Below, piece after piece: positions 7,491 through 17,232 of a stretch of 64,000 nt of DNA. Each line of letters opens with the position of its first letter. Position 1 is the stretch's first letter. The notes below the pieces were generated by a model, which was not told where the DNA came from, did not search any database, and saw nothing but the letters and a program-made list of their open reading frames with translations. The stretch comes from Ligilactobacillus ruminis DSM 20403 = NBRC 102161 (GTDB lineage: Bacteria > Bacillota > Bacilli > Lactobacillales > Lactobacillaceae): NCBI RefSeq assembly GCF_900113455.1, contig NZ_FOPI01000007.1, positions 23,076 through 87,075 of the forward strand, in the 5' to 3' direction. Made by a program: the position numbers and the translations under genes.

Positions 7491-9851
7491 TTACTTAAAA
7501 TAAACAACGGTTGCACCGTTTCCGCCGTTGCTTGGAGAAGCGAATTCAAAATGCTTGACGGTACGATGCTGCTGAAGATATTTGATGATTCCTTGGCGCA
7601 AAGCACCAGTCCCTTTGCCATGAACGATCGTAACCGATGGATAGCCTGCAAGAATTGCAGCATCCATATAGCGGTCAACGTTGACCATCGCTTCTTCGTA
7701 TCGCTGCCCCCTGAGGTCGAGCTGCGGTGAAACGTGACTTGACCCGGACGACTTAAGAACGGTTCCGGCTCCACGCCTGTTATTTTCTTCAACCTTTATC
7801 TTCTCAAGATCGTCTTCATCGATTTTCATTTTTAAAATGCCAAGCTGAACTTCCCATTCGTGTTTCCCGAGGCGTTTCGTCAACACACCGCGTTGACCAT
7901 ACGTTTTGACGAGCACGTCGTCATTTTCATGAAATTCCTGCTGTTTCTTGGCACGCTGCAGCACTTTGTTCTTTTTGAGCATTATCGGCTGCTCAAGGTC
8001 ATTCAAACGCGATCTTGCATCAATCAGCTCATTTTCTTTGATTAAAGACGCCCCGCTTTGTTTCATCTTGTGAAGTTCAGAAATTATTTCTTCTGATTTC
8101 TTTTGAGCATTCTCGATGATTTCGTTAGCTTTCCTTTTAGCGTTCTCAATCATATTGTCACGTTCGCGAACATAGGTTCCGTAGCCTTTTTCCAAATCAG
8201 CATGAAGCTTTTCTGATTCATCAAGATACTTTTTAAATCTTGCCTTCTCCTCTTCTGCTTCATGACGTTTCTGAACAAGATCGGCAATCATTTCGTTCAA
8301 ATCCTGACTGTCCTGATCCGTCAGCTTCCTTGCTGCCTCCACAATTTCATCATCAAGTCCAAGTCGTTTGGAAATGTCAAAAGCATTGCTTCGTCCCGGA
8401 ATGCCGATCAGCAGATGATACGTTGGCTTGAGCGTTTCAGCATCAAACTCCATTGAAGCATTGATCGTTTGCGGGCGCTCATAACCATAGGCCTTAAGTT
8501 CCGGATAATGAGTCGTTGCAACAACATAGCTGCCCTTGGCACCGACCGCATCCAAAATCGCGATTGCCAAGGCCGCACCCTCTTGAGGATCTGTCCCGGC
8601 TCCAAGCTCATCAAACAAAACCAGTGAACGTTCATCAATGCTTTTCAAAATTTCGACGGTATTCGTCATATGTGACGAAAACGTCGACAAGCTCTGCTCA
8701 ATCGATTGCTCATCGCCGATATCCGCAAAAATATCATCGAATACGCCAATTCGACTATTTTCAAACGCAGGAATAAACAAGCCGGACTGTCCCATCATGC
8801 TGACCAATCCGAGCGTTTTGAGCGTAATCGTCTTGCCACCGGTATTTGGTCCGGTAATCACGATTGCCTGGTAATCTTTGCCGATTGCAACATCGTTTCG
8901 AACGGCCTTTTTTGAATCAAGCAAAGGATGCCATACTTGTCGCAGGTAGACGTCATTTTCTCTTGAAATCAACGGCTGAGTTGCTTTTAGATCATGCGCA
9001 AGTTTGGCCTTGGCATTTATAAAATCAAATTTGCCCAAAATTTTGGCGTTGTTTTCAATTTCTTCAGTATAAGGAGCAATCAATTCGGATAATTCTTCAA
9101 GAATCCGCTTGATTTCTTCTTTTTCAGCAATCTGCTGTTGACGCAAACGATTATTCAGCTCAACGATTTCTTTCGGTTCGATGAACAACGTCTGCCCGGA
9201 AGAACTTTGATCATGAACGATTCCGCCAAAAGCATTCTTATATTCTGCTTTAACGGGAATTACGTAGCGTTCGTTTCTGATTGTGACCAGCGAGTCGCTC
9301 AAATATTTTGAAGACTTGCCCCGTACGAAATTACCAAGCCGATTTCTGATTTCTCCTTCCGTTGTCGTAATCTGACGTCTCAGACTTGCCAAAAGAGACG
9401 AAGCCTCATCAGTTACGTGCCCGTCATTTTCAATCGACATCAACAAACGTCTTGATACGTCAGGAAGCGTCTCCAACATGTCTGCTTCGTCATAAAGATG
9501 ATTCAGTTCGATTTCATCCGCTTCAAGATCTCGAAAGAACCGCTTCGTTTCATTCGTAACGCGCAAAACACGTCCTATTTCCGCAAGTTCTTTTGCGCTG
9601 AGCGAAGCACCGATGTCAAGTCTTTTTAAATGTTTTTTTACGGATTCAAGTTTCGGAATCGGAATTCCGCCCTTGAGTCTCAATATGTCAGCCCCATCCT
9701 TTGTTTCATCCAACGCTTGTTCGATCCATTCGTAATCAGATGACGGAGCCAACTCAAAAACCATGTTTTTCCCCATTTCGGTCGTTGCATACGCCAATAG
9801 CATATTCTTGACCTTATCGTATTCAAGCGTTTTTAAACCCTTTTCGTTCAC
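7491..9851 (-). CDS. mutS2: Endonuclease MutS2 / ribosome-collision ATPase
   Basis: A 786-residue MutS-like ATPase without mismatch-recognition domains. The Walker A motif GPNTGGKT is near residue 332, followed by the MutS core and a long coiled coil (about 510-620). The C-terminal Smr domain (LDLRGQRYEEA, HGKGTGALRQG) spans about 710-786. In Bacillus the protein rescues collided ribosomes and it has been linked to recombination suppression. It is the last large gene of the cvpA-mutS2-trxA group. The full Smr domain indicates an intact enzyme. Confidence 0.96.
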   Translation of the reverse strand: MNEKGLKTLEYDKVKNMLLAYATTEMGKNMVFELAPSSDYEWIEQALDETKDGADILRLKGGIPIPKLESVKKHLKRLDIGASLSAKELAEIGRVLRVTNETKRFFRDLEADEIELNHLYDEADMLETLPDVSRRLLMSIENDGHVTDEASSLLASLRRQITTTEGEIRNRLGNFVRGKSSKYLSDSLVTIRNERYVIPVKAEYKNAFGGIVHDQSSSGQTLFIEPKEIVELNNRLRQQQIAEKEEIKRILEELSELIAPYTEEIENNAKILGKFDFINAKAKLAHDLKATQPLISRENDVYLRQVWHPLLDSKKAVRNDVAIGKDYQAIVITGPNTGGKTITLKTLGLVSMMGQSGLFIPAFENSRIGVFDDIFADIGDEQSIEQSLSTFSSHMTNTVEILKSIDERSLVLFDELGAGTDPQEGAALAIAILDAVGAKGSYVVATTHYPELKAYGYERPQTINASMEFDAETLKPTYHLLIGIPGRSNAFDISKRLGLDDEIVEAARKLTDQDSQDLNEMIADLVQKRHEAEEEKARFKKYLDESEKLHADLEKGYGTYVRERDNMIENAKRKANEIIENAQKKSEEIISELHKMKQSGASLIKENELIDARSRLNDLEQPIMLKKNKVLQRAKKQQEFHENDDVLVKTYGQRGVLTKRLGKHEWEVQLGILKMKIDEDDLEKIKVEENNRRGAGTVLKSSGSSHVSPQLDLRGQRYEEAMVNVDRYMDAAILAGYPSVTIVHGKGTGALRQGIIKYLQQHRTVKHFEFASPSNGGNGATVVYFK

Positions 9852-9870
9852 GGCAAACTCCTTTCATAAA

Positions 9871-10410
9871 TCAGACGTCTTTTATCGGAAGCCAATCGGA
9901 AATTATTTTTTCGGACAGACCAGGCGTCTTGTTCAAAATAAACCTTGCGATCGTTGAGTCATCGATTGAATTTCTCACCCTTGCATTTGGCCAAGAAGCA
10001 GCGAAAAGCAATGCAAAAAAGATGACGGCATACATCATTAAAAATGATGCCAATCCGCCCAAAATCCGATTAACCGATGAAACGACCGGTATTTTCGCAA
10101 AAATTCCGATTGAACCAGACATCATACGAAAAACGATTCCTAAACCGATTGTAAAGATCCAAAACAGCATAATCTGATAAAATGAACTGTTGAGATTAAT
10201 CCCGGCAACTGCTAAAAAACCGTTTCCTTCATTAGCAATCTGAGGCATTTTTTCTGCAAAACAGGGTCCGTACTCATGTGCTAAATAGCCGGCAGCAAAG
10301 GCGACCGCAACGTAACCGACGACATTCACGATTGTTTGAACCAATCCCCTCCTGGCTCCTGCACGATATGCGATTATCAGCAATAAAACAATAATCAGCG
10401 AAACGCTCAT
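9871..10410 (-). CDS. cvpA: CvpA family membrane protein
   Basis: A 179-residue integral membrane protein with four hydrophobic segments, matching the CvpA/colicin V production family. The order zapA-cvpA-mutS2 is conserved in Firmicutes. The start overlaps the zapA stop by four bases, which implies translational coupling. Its molecular function is not established. Confidence 0.88.
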   Translation of the reverse strand: MSVSLIIVLLLIIAYRAGARRGLVQTIVNVVGYVAVAFAAGYLAHEYGPCFAEKMPQIANEGNGFLAVAGINLNSSFYQIMLFWIFTIGLGIVFRMMSGSIGIFAKIPVVSSVNRILGGLASFLMMYAVIFFALLFAASWPNARVRNSIDDSTIARFILNKTPGLSEKIISDWLPIKDV

Positions 10411-10658
10411 TTGCTTCCTTTCTCTTCCCTTAATCTATCAAGTTCTTCCTGCTTTTCAAGACAATCTGACATTGCATTGATTGCCAAAAGTATTGCCGCT
10501 TTTTCAGTTGATAATGACGGCATCTGTTTGGAAATCTCTGCCAATTGCTCATTAAGCAGTCTGGAAACCGCATCCATCTTTTTGGGGGTCGTGTTTCCGA
10601 TAATCGTATATTCGTTTCCGCCAAGCTTAATCTTGAACCGTCTCTTCATATCAGACAT
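10407..10658 (-). CDS. zapA: Cell division protein ZapA
   Basis: An 83-residue FtsZ-ring-associated protein that promotes bundling of FtsZ filaments. The family pattern is FKIKLGGNEYTIIGNT at the N-terminus, then a helical segment ending in a short coiled coil (CLEKQEELDRLREEK). I chose ATG 10658 (MSDMKRR) because GAGGTG lies six bases upstream; a longer reading begins nine codons earlier without a good site. Confidence 0.9.
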   Translation of the reverse strand: MSDMKRRFKIKLGGNEYTIIGNTTPKKMDAVSRLLNEQLAEISKQMPSLSTEKAAILLAINAMSDCLEKQEELDRLREEKGSK

Positions 10659-10754
10659 CGATTTCACCTCATAAAATATTATCACAAAGCCCTTCAGGCT
10701 ATACCACTTTTAATTTTATCACAACCACTGTGCGAATGCGAAATTCAATGCCCG

Positions 10755-10788
10755 TAAAAAAAGCGAGTGCCAACATTGACCCTCGCTC
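10755..10788 (-). terminator. Terminator after yrzB
   Basis: On the minus strand GAGCGAG and CTCGCT form a stem followed by seven Ts, separating the alaS-yrzB group from zapA-mutS2. Confidence 0.7.
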
Positions 10789-10794
10789 AAATTT

Positions 10795-11079
10795 TTATTG
10801 CATGTTCTCGTCATTCAAAAACGTGTCCAAAACACCTTCGACCATGTCCCATTCTTCATCGCTTTCGATTTCATTCAAATCAACATCTTCGCCTTCTGCT
10901 TCGGAATCAAAGGAATAGGCAAGAACGTCAACCTGATCTCCCGGCTCCGAACCGGCAGGAATCAACAAAATGTATGACTTGCCGTAATCCTCAGAATCAA
11001 ACGTGAACAAAACTTCGTAAAGCGTTTCATTGCCGTTGTCATCTGATACAGTAATATATTGTTCTTCATATGCGCTCAT
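10795..11079 (-). CDS. yrzB: YrzB family protein (DUF1292)
   Basis: A 94-residue acidic protein of the DUF1292 family found next to yqgF and ireB in Firmicutes. The typical core is YITVSDDNGNETLYEVLFTFDS cut into beta strands, followed by an acidic tail. The start ATG 11079 (MSAYEEQ) has GAGGT upstream; the longer frame reaching back to 11211 overlaps yqgF and is unlikely. Function unknown. Confidence 0.88.
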   Translation of the reverse strand: MSAYEEQYITVSDDNGNETLYEVLFTFDSEDYGKSYILLIPAGSEPGDQVDVLAYSFDSEAEGEDVDLNEIESDEEWDMVEGVLDTFLNDENMQ

Positions 11080-11089
11080 GCACGTTACC

Positions 11090-11536
11090 TCATTTCTTAA
11101 TTTCTGCCAAAAGTTTTCCGGAAGCATCCAAATAATTTTGCAAAATAAGACTTGCTGCCAGCTTATCGATAACTTTCTTGCGTTTTTTTCTTGAAGCATC
11201 AGCTTGCTCAACCAGCATCCTTTCGGCTTCGACGGTCGTCAATCGCTCATCTTGAAAATCAATCGGCAAGCCGAACGTTTCAATTAAAAGCTCTCCGTAT
11301 GCCTTTGAAGCCTCTGCCCGCGGACCGAGCGTATTGTTCATGTTTTTCGGAAGTCCCAAAACAAAACCGCAAACATCATATTTTTCAACAAGTTCTTTGA
11401 CTCGCTCAATCCCAAAAATTGCTTCTTCCTCGTTGATTTTGATGATCTCAACACCTTGCGCAGTCCAACCAAGCTCATCGCTGACGGCTATGCCGACCGT
11501 CCTCGAACCAACGTCAAGTCCCATTAGTCGCGCCAC
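11090..11536 (-). CDS. yqgF: Holliday junction resolvase-like nuclease YqgF (RuvX)
   Basis: A 148-residue RNase H-fold protein. Motifs are [15 protein letters not shown] near the start, [10 protein letters not shown] near residue 60, and [10 protein letters not shown] near residue 97, which carry the expected acidic residues. E. coli YqgF helps process 16S pre-rRNA, and a resolvase role has been proposed. Its start overlaps the ireB stop by one base. Confidence 0.93.
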   Translation of the reverse strand: MARLMGLDVGSRTVGIAVSDELGWTAQGVEIIKINEEEAIFGIERVKELVEKYDVCGFVLGLPKNMNNTLGPRAEASKAYGELLIETFGLPIDFQDERLTTVEAERMLVEQADASRKKRKKVIDKLAASLILQNYLDASGKLLAEIKK

Positions 11537-11796
11537 TATTTCTCCTCCTTATCAAGGTATGAACGTACCAATTCTTCAATAATCTCATCACGCTCATGTC
11601 TTCTGATTAGATTTCGGGCATCATTGAGCCGCGGAATATAGGCCGGGTCACCCGAAAGAAGATAGCCGACGATCTGATTGATCGGGTTGTATCCCTTTTT
11701 TTCTAAAGCATCATAGACGGTTTCAAGCGTCTCACGAACATCTTTTTGATTATTATCTTCAAAATTGAAGTACATTGTCTTATCCAACGAACTCAT
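11536..11796 (-). CDS. ireB: IreB family regulatory phosphoprotein (UPF0297)
   Basis: An 86-residue protein of the UPF0297/YrzL family. In Enterococcus its homologue IreB is phosphorylated by the IreK Ser/Thr kinase and affects cephalosporin resistance. The typical N-terminus [12 protein letters not shown] is followed by [18 protein letters not shown] and [13 protein letters not shown]. The start at 11796 has a GGAGGTG box eight bases upstream. The order alaS-ireB-yqgF-yrzB is standard. Confidence 0.93.
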   Translation of the reverse strand: MSSLDKTMYFNFEDNNQKDVRETLETVYDALEKKGYNPINQIVGYLLSGDPAYIPRLNDARNLIRRHERDEIIEELVRSYLDKEEK

Positions 11797-11923
11797 CTTT
11801 AACACCTCCGCGGATCTATTCATCAATTATATTTTACTAAACAATTCAGAATGTCACAATCAATAAATCTTATTGTAAACGAATCGTAATCAGAATTTTG
11901 GAAAGCACTTACATAAATATCAC

Positions 11924-11956
11924 AAAAAAGGGCCAGGTTTGACCCTGTCCCTTTAA
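11924..11956 (-). terminator. Terminator-like hairpin after alaS
   Basis: On the minus strand GGGACAGG/CCTGGCCC form a stem followed by six Ts just past the alaS stop. Confidence 0.65.
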
Positions 11957-11960
11957 ATGA

Positions 11961-14603
11961 CTATTTTTCAGCAAGCCACTTTTCTGCTGCCTTCAACGCT
12001 TCAGGCAATCCTTCAGGCTTCTTGCCACCGGCCTGTGCGAGGTTCGGACGACCGCCGCCACCACCGCCGACAAGCGGAGCAATCGCCTTAATCAAATCAC
12101 CGGCCTTGATTCCGGACTTGATGGCATCATCAGAAACAGCAACGATCAAGTTGACCTTGTCACCGGATGCAGAACCTAAGACAAGAACGTCTGAAAGACT
12201 CTTTTCTTTCCATTGATCTGCCAAAGAACGCAACTGGTTCATGCCGGAAACTTTAACCGTAGCAGCAATCAGAGTCTTGCCGGCAACCGTTTGAACATTC
12301 TTGAAGACATCTTTTGCCTGTTGACTTGCAAACTTGTCTTCAAGTGCAGACACCTTATTTTCAAGCTCTTTGATTTGCTCCTGCAATCCTTGAACTTTGT
12401 GCGGAACTTCCTTGATTTGCGCAACTTTCATTTCAGCTGCGGTTTCTTTCAGAAGAACGTTGCGACGTTCCAAATACTCAAATGCTTCTTTTGACGTCAC
12501 GGCTTCGATTCGGCGAACGCCAGCGCCAACTCCTGATTCGGAAACAATCTTGAACAAACCGATTTCGTTCGTATTTTCAACGTGATTGCCTCCGCAAAAT
12601 TCCATTGAATAATTGCCTGCTTTGACAACGCGCACGGTGTCCCCGTACTTTTCGGTAAAGAGTGCAATCGCGCCAAGCTTTTTGGCCGATTCGATATCCG
12701 TCACGACCGTTTCGACAGGCATGTTTGCCCAAATTTTTTCGTTAACGATTTTTTCAACTTTTTCAAGTTCTTCAGGAGTCGTTGCTCCCATCTTGGTGAA
12801 ATCGAAACGCAAATAGTTTGGCTCAACAAGCGATCCGGCCTGATGCGTGTGTTCGCCTAAAACGTCCCTCAAAGCCTGATCAAGCAAATGAGTCGCCGTA
12901 TGATTCTTCTTGACCTTGTCATGGAATTCAACGTTTACTTCCAGGCGATATTTCGCATCTTTCTTCATTTCTGCCAAAACCCTGAGCGTGTGCATGTTTT
13001 GACCGTTAGGCGCATGCTGAACGTCCTTGACTTCAGCCACGACTTTTCCGTCTTCATTTTTGATGATGCCTTTATCGGCAACCTGTCCGCCCATTTCGGC
13101 ATAAAACGGCGTCTTGTCAAAGATGACTTGTGCTTCGCCCTCAGAAACGACGTTAACAAGCTTGTTGTCAACGATAATATCTTTCAAAATTCCATCTGCG
13201 GCAAGTTTTTCGTAACCAACGTATTCGCTTGGCGTTTTAATGTCGGTCAGCAATCCGTTTTGAACGCCCATCGACTTTGCATTGCCGCGGGCAGATCTTG
13301 CACGCTCCTTTTGTTTTTGCATTTCTTCGTCAAAGCCTGCTTTATCGACATCAAGACCTTGATCGGCTGCAATTTCTTTTGTCAACTCCAACGGGAATCC
13401 ATAAGTATCATAGAGTTTGAAAACGCCCGCTCCGGCAAGTTTCGTTTCGCCCTTTGCCTTTGTTTCAGAAATAAGGTCTTCAAGCAGACCAACACCGTCT
13501 TTGAGCGTTTCATTGAAGCGATCTTCTTCGTTACGGATGACTTTTTGGATATACTCGGACTGTTCCAAAACTTCAGGATATGCGGATTCCATGATTTTGC
13601 CGACGATTGGAACAAGTTTGTAGAGGAATGCTCCTTCAATGCCAAGTTTTTGGCCGTGCATGACGGCACGACGAATCAGACGACGAATGACGTAGCCGCG
13701 TCCTTCGTTTGAAGGAAGCGCGCCATCACCGATTGAAAACGTCACGGCACGCGCATGGTCTGCAATAACCTTGAACGAAATGTCCTTTTCGGCATCGTCG
13801 CCGTAATGAACGTCTCCTTTTGCCATCTTGGCCGTCTCATCGATAATCGGCATGAACAAATCCGTTTCAAAGTTTGTTTTGGCATGTTGGAAGACGGAAA
13901 CGACACGTTCAAGCCCCATGCCCGTATCAATGTTTTTATGCGGAAGCGGTTCATAGGTTCCGTCCGGTTTATGGTTAAATTCAGAAAACACGATGTTCCA
14001 AATCTCGAGGTAGCGTTCATTTTCTCCGCCAGGATAATTTTCAGGATCATCTTCTGAAACGTTGTTCATTTCTTGACCGCGATCATAGAAAATTTCAGAA
14101 TCAGGACCTGATGGGCCTTCGCCGATATCCCAGAAGTTGTCTTCTGCTTCATAAATATGACTGTCTTCGACGCCGACTTCTTTCCAGCATTCACGAGCAG
14201 CGTCGTCCTTTGGATAAACCGTCACATAGAGTTTTTCAGGATCCATGGCAAACCATTCTTCGCTTGTCAAAAGTTCCCATGCCCAAGTAATGGCTTCTTT
14301 TTTGAAATAGTCACCAACGGAAAAGTTTCCGAGCATTTCAAACAGCGTATGGTGGCGGGCAGTATGCCCGACGTTTTCAATATCGTTCGTTCTGATTGAT
14401 TTTTGCGAGCTCGTGATGCGATGGTTCTTTGGTACGACCGTTCCGTCAAAATACTTTTTCATTGTCGCAACGCCTGAATTGATCCAAAGAAGCGTCGGAT
14501 CGTCATGCGGTATGAGCGGGGCACTTTTCATCACATCATGACCCTTGCCCTTAAAGAAATCCAGATACATTTGACGCACTTGTGCGCTAGATAATTCCTT
14601 CAT
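11961..14603 (-). CDS. alaS: Alanyl-tRNA synthetase
   Basis: An 880-residue class II synthetase that charges tRNA-Ala and edits mischarged Ser/Gly. Order of parts: the aminoacylation core (motif near GHDVMKSAPLIPHDDPTLL; ENVGHTARHHTLFEMLGNFS), the editing domain with HTATHLLDQALR (about residue 560) and CGGNHVENT, and the glycine-rich C-Ala domain (VGGGGGGRPNLAQAGG). I start it at ATG 14603 (MKELSSAQVRQ), the usual N-terminus, rather than 14 codons upstream inside the T-box terminator. Expression is set by the T-box leader just upstream. Confidence 0.97.
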   Translation of the reverse strand: MKELSSAQVRQMYLDFFKGKGHDVMKSAPLIPHDDPTLLWINSGVATMKKYFDGTVVPKNHRITSSQKSIRTNDIENVGHTARHHTLFEMLGNFSVGDYFKKEAITWAWELLTSEEWFAMDPEKLYVTVYPKDDAARECWKEVGVEDSHIYEAEDNFWDIGEGPSGPDSEIFYDRGQEMNNVSEDDPENYPGGENERYLEIWNIVFSEFNHKPDGTYEPLPHKNIDTGMGLERVVSVFQHAKTNFETDLFMPIIDETAKMAKGDVHYGDDAEKDISFKVIADHARAVTFSIGDGALPSNEGRGYVIRRLIRRAVMHGQKLGIEGAFLYKLVPIVGKIMESAYPEVLEQSEYIQKVIRNEEDRFNETLKDGVGLLEDLISETKAKGETKLAGAGVFKLYDTYGFPLELTKEIAADQGLDVDKAGFDEEMQKQKERARSARGNAKSMGVQNGLLTDIKTPSEYVGYEKLAADGILKDIIVDNKLVNVVSEGEAQVIFDKTPFYAEMGGQVADKGIIKNEDGKVVAEVKDVQHAPNGQNMHTLRVLAEMKKDAKYRLEVNVEFHDKVKKNHTATHLLDQALRDVLGEHTHQAGSLVEPNYLRFDFTKMGATTPEELEKVEKIVNEKIWANMPVETVVTDIESAKKLGAIALFTEKYGDTVRVVKAGNYSMEFCGGNHVENTNEIGLFKIVSESGVGAGVRRIEAVTSKEAFEYLERRNVLLKETAAEMKVAQIKEVPHKVQGLQEQIKELENKVSALEDKFASQQAKDVFKNVQTVAGKTLIAATVKVSGMNQLRSLADQWKEKSLSDVLVLGSASGDKVNLIVAVSDDAIKSGIKAGDLIKAIAPLVGGGGGGRPNLAQAGGKKPEGLPEALKAAEKWLAEK

Positions 14604-14624
14604 CGTTAAAAAATCCTTTCTGAA

Positions 14625-14838
14625 AGCAAAAAACACCGTTGCCAACGGGGACGCTGTCTGCGCGGTACCACCCCGATTGCAACGATGCTTAATCGTTTAC
14701 CTCTTAATTGCTCAATTAACGTGAGCACGTTTTATTCGTAATTCATCATCGGGGAGCATCCAAATGATTCAGACGGACTTTCACACCTCCCAAGTCCTCT
14801 CTTAGACGTGAAATGCATTCAGACATATCCCGATTACT
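14625..14838 (-). promoter_or_regulatory. T-box riboswitch leader of alaS
   Basis: The minus strand carries the T-box core GGGTGGTACCGCG (about 14660-14675) and downstream a terminator whose arms are CATCGTTGC and GCAACGGTG followed by TTTTTT (14628-14690). Uncharged tRNA-Ala would stabilise the antiterminator. A GCT alanine codon is present in the upstream stem near 14755, a plausible specifier, but I did not model the loop. Confidence 0.88.
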
Positions 14839-14844
14839 TTTCAA

Positions 14845-14873
14845 AGTATAGAAAATATTCGCCAAAATGTCAA
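14845..14873 (-). promoter_or_regulatory. Promoter of the alaS T-box transcript
   Basis: TTGACA (14868-14873) and TATACT (14845-14850) on the minus strand with a 17-base spacer. Confidence 0.8.
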
Positions 14874-14886
14874 GTAACGTTTAAAA

Positions 14887-16227
14887 CTACCTGTTTCCCC
14901 TTCTGGCATTGCGCATTTCTTGTCTGCGCGCAAGTTTGCGTTTTTGCTGCTCATCACGCTTGATTGCGCGTTTAATCTTGTTTTTATAGCCAGGCTTGCG
15001 TTTCTTCTTTTCTTTTTTAACCATTCCGACAATTTTCGGATCAAGCTTATTACTCCTTGTTCTGCGCTTGAAACGACGATTGCGATCATAAGAAGCGACG
15101 AGTTCTCCGTTTGAAAGTTTCTTTTCTTCAAAAGAAATGCCAAGGTTTTCCAATTCGGCAATCATCTTGTCTTCACTTGGAGCATACAGCGTAATCGCCG
15201 TTCCTTCCATGCCGTTGCGCCCCGTTCGGCCGACGCGATGGATAAAGAATTCAAGATCTTCCGGAATATCGTCATTGATGACTTGAGAAACTCCTTCAAT
15301 GTCGATTCCGCGAGCCGCCAAATCCGTTGCCACTACGAATTGATATTCCATATTTTGAATTTCGCGCATGGTTCTTTTGCGTTCTCTTGGCGGAATTCCG
15401 CCATGAATCTTTGCAACTCGCAATCCTTGCGAACGCAAATATCTCGTCAAGTCATCCACGCGTTCCTTGGTATTCGCAAAGACCAGCGCCAAATAAGGCT
15501 GACCCATCGTCAAAAGCTGATAGATCAACTGATTTCTGTCGCGCCCCTTGGTTGAAATCAGCCAATTGTCAATTGTCGGACTGATGACGTTTTTATTCTC
15601 AACGACTTCAACTATCGGATCCGTCATGTACTTTCTCAAAAACGGCTTGAGCTTATCAGGAATCGTTGCTGAAAAGACCATCATCTGCAACTCTTTTGGC
15701 ATCGCAGAAGCTATTGCGTCCGTTTCCTTCAAAAAGCCAAGATCAAGCGTCATGTCAGCCTCGTCAACCACCAAAACGGAGGCATTATGAACGTCAAGTG
15801 CTTGTGATTTCATCAAATCAAGCACGCGTCCAGGAGTTCCGATGACGATTTGCGGCTGCCTGTGTTCAAGTTTTTCGATCTGGCGCTGTTTATCCGTTCC
15901 GCCAACATAGTTGTGAACCAGTATTTCTTTTTCGCTGTGTTTTGCAATTTGCTTGGCAGCATCATAAATTTGATATGCCAATTCACGGCTAGGAGTCGTA
16001 ATGACTGCTTGAACTTCCGTCAGTTCCGGATCAATCGTTTGAAAAATCGGCAACAGAAAAGTGTGCGTCTTGCCGCTTCCCGTTTGAGACTGTCCGACAA
16101 CGCTTCGCCTTTTTAAAATCATCGGAATCAGGCGTGCCTGAACTTCTGTCGGTTCTTTAAAGCCGATTTCCTTCAAAGCCGCATTGATAAACGGCTTAAA
16201 CCCAAATTGCGCAAATGTTTGTGTCAT
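14887..16227 (-). CDS. cshB: DEAD-box RNA helicase (CshB-like)
   Basis: A 446-residue ATP-dependent RNA helicase. Motifs in order: Q-motif region FKPFINAALKEIGF, Walker A SQTGSGKT (about residue 46), TTPSRELA, DEAD within VVDEADMTLD, SAT in FSATIP, and HRVGRTGR (about 330). The C-terminal 60 residues are very basic and likely bind RNA or ribosomes. Length and neighbours (an NrnA-like gene directly upstream, sharing the stop/start base) match the CshB group involved in cold growth and mRNA decay; the paralogue assignment is by resemblance. Confidence 0.88.
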   Translation of the reverse strand: MTQTFAQFGFKPFINAALKEIGFKEPTEVQARLIPMILKRRSVVGQSQTGSGKTHTFLLPIFQTIDPELTEVQAVITTPSRELAYQIYDAAKQIAKHSEKEILVHNYVGGTDKQRQIEKLEHRQPQIVIGTPGRVLDLMKSQALDVHNASVLVVDEADMTLDLGFLKETDAIASAMPKELQMMVFSATIPDKLKPFLRKYMTDPIVEVVENKNVISPTIDNWLISTKGRDRNQLIYQLLTMGQPYLALVFANTKERVDDLTRYLRSQGLRVAKIHGGIPPRERKRTMREIQNMEYQFVVATDLAARGIDIEGVSQVINDDIPEDLEFFIHRVGRTGRNGMEGTAITLYAPSEDKMIAELENLGISFEEKKLSNGELVASYDRNRRFKRRTRSNKLDPKIVGMVKKEKKKRKPGYKNKIKRAIKRDEQQKRKLARRQEMRNARRGNR

Positions 16228-17183
16228 TATTTTTCCTCCGTGTATTTTGCGGCCACGTCATCAAGCTTTTCAACAAATTCCAAAATTCCGCTTGCATCTT
16301 CCAACCTGGCCCCGCTTGCCAACGGATGGCCTCCGCCGCCGTATTCTTTGGCCAGTTCATTGATTACGGGTTTTTTGGAACGAATTCGCAATCGATACGT
16401 TCCGTCTTCCTGCTCGACAAAAATCGTCCAGCAGGCAATTCCTTCAATTCTCCCAGGAAGCGAAACAACGTGCGCAGTTCCGCTGTCCTCTGCACCCAAT
16501 TCTGATAAAACCGCATTTTTAATGATGACGTATGCGGCGTGATGTTTCGTGATTTGAAGGTTTTGGTAGACATAAGCTGAAAGTTTTGCTTCAGCTTCGT
16601 TGATTTCATCCATTTTACGGTTCACCAGCGCAGCATCGATTCCTTGTTCCAGCAATTGAGCCGTAACCCGCATCGTGTGCGGCGTAGTACAATCATACAT
16701 GAACCTGCCCGTATCGCCGATAATGCCCGCATAAAGTCTCCTTGCGGCTTCTTTCGTCAAGCTGAGTTCGCCGTCAGAAGCATTGACTAGATCAACGATG
16801 ATTTCGGAGCAGCTGGATGCCTCGGGTCTGACCAAAAGAATATCTCCGTATGCATCATCATTTGGATGATGATCAATCTTGATCAGGCATGTTCCTTTAT
16901 CATATCTTTCATCGTCAATCCGCGGAGTATTTGCGGTATCTGTCACGATTACCAGCGCATCCGCGTACTCCTCGTCCGAAACTTCGTCTTCAGTCAGGAT
17001 CCACTTTAGTCCTTTGACGTCTTCACCAACGACTTTGACCGATTTTTGGGGAAAATCCGCTTTGATGACTTCAGCCAATCCACCTTGAGATCCCAAGGCA
17101 TCAGGATCTGCATTTTGATGCCGATGAATGATTATTTTGTCGAATTCTTTAATTTTATTGATAATTTTTTCTTCGATTGTCAT
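16227..17183 (-). CDS. DHH-family phosphoesterase (NrnA-like oligoribonuclease/pAp phosphatase)
   Basis: A 318-residue DHH/DHHA1 protein. Metal ligands are seen in HRHQNADPDALGS (about residue 20), VTDTANTPRID and KIDHHPNDD; the DHHA1 domain ends in GGGGHPLASGA. NrnA enzymes degrade very short RNAs and 3'-phosphoadenosine 5'-phosphate. I chose ATG 17183 (MTIEEKIINK) with GAGG upstream; the longer frame reaches into dinB. The stop overlaps the helicase start by one base. Confidence 0.88.
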   Translation of the reverse strand: MTIEEKIINKIKEFDKIIIHRHQNADPDALGSQGGLAEVIKADFPQKSVKVVGEDVKGLKWILTEDEVSDEEYADALVIVTDTANTPRIDDERYDKGTCLIKIDHHPNDDAYGDILLVRPEASSCSEIIVDLVNASDGELSLTKEAARRLYAGIIGDTGRFMYDCTTPHTMRVTAQLLEQGIDAALVNRKMDEINEAEAKLSAYVYQNLQITKHHAAYVIIKNAVLSELGAEDSGTAHVVSLPGRIEGIACWTIFVEQEDGTYRLRIRSKKPVINELAKEYGGGGHPLASGARLEDASGILEFVEKLDDVAAKYTEEK

Positions 17184-17232
17184 GATTACGTTCCTCGCAT
17201 TCTGTTGCCAACTATTCAGTATAACATGTCTT

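Noticed and set aside
12888..13712. 274-residue plus-strand frame
   Set aside because: Antisense shadow of alaS, which is a certain gene.
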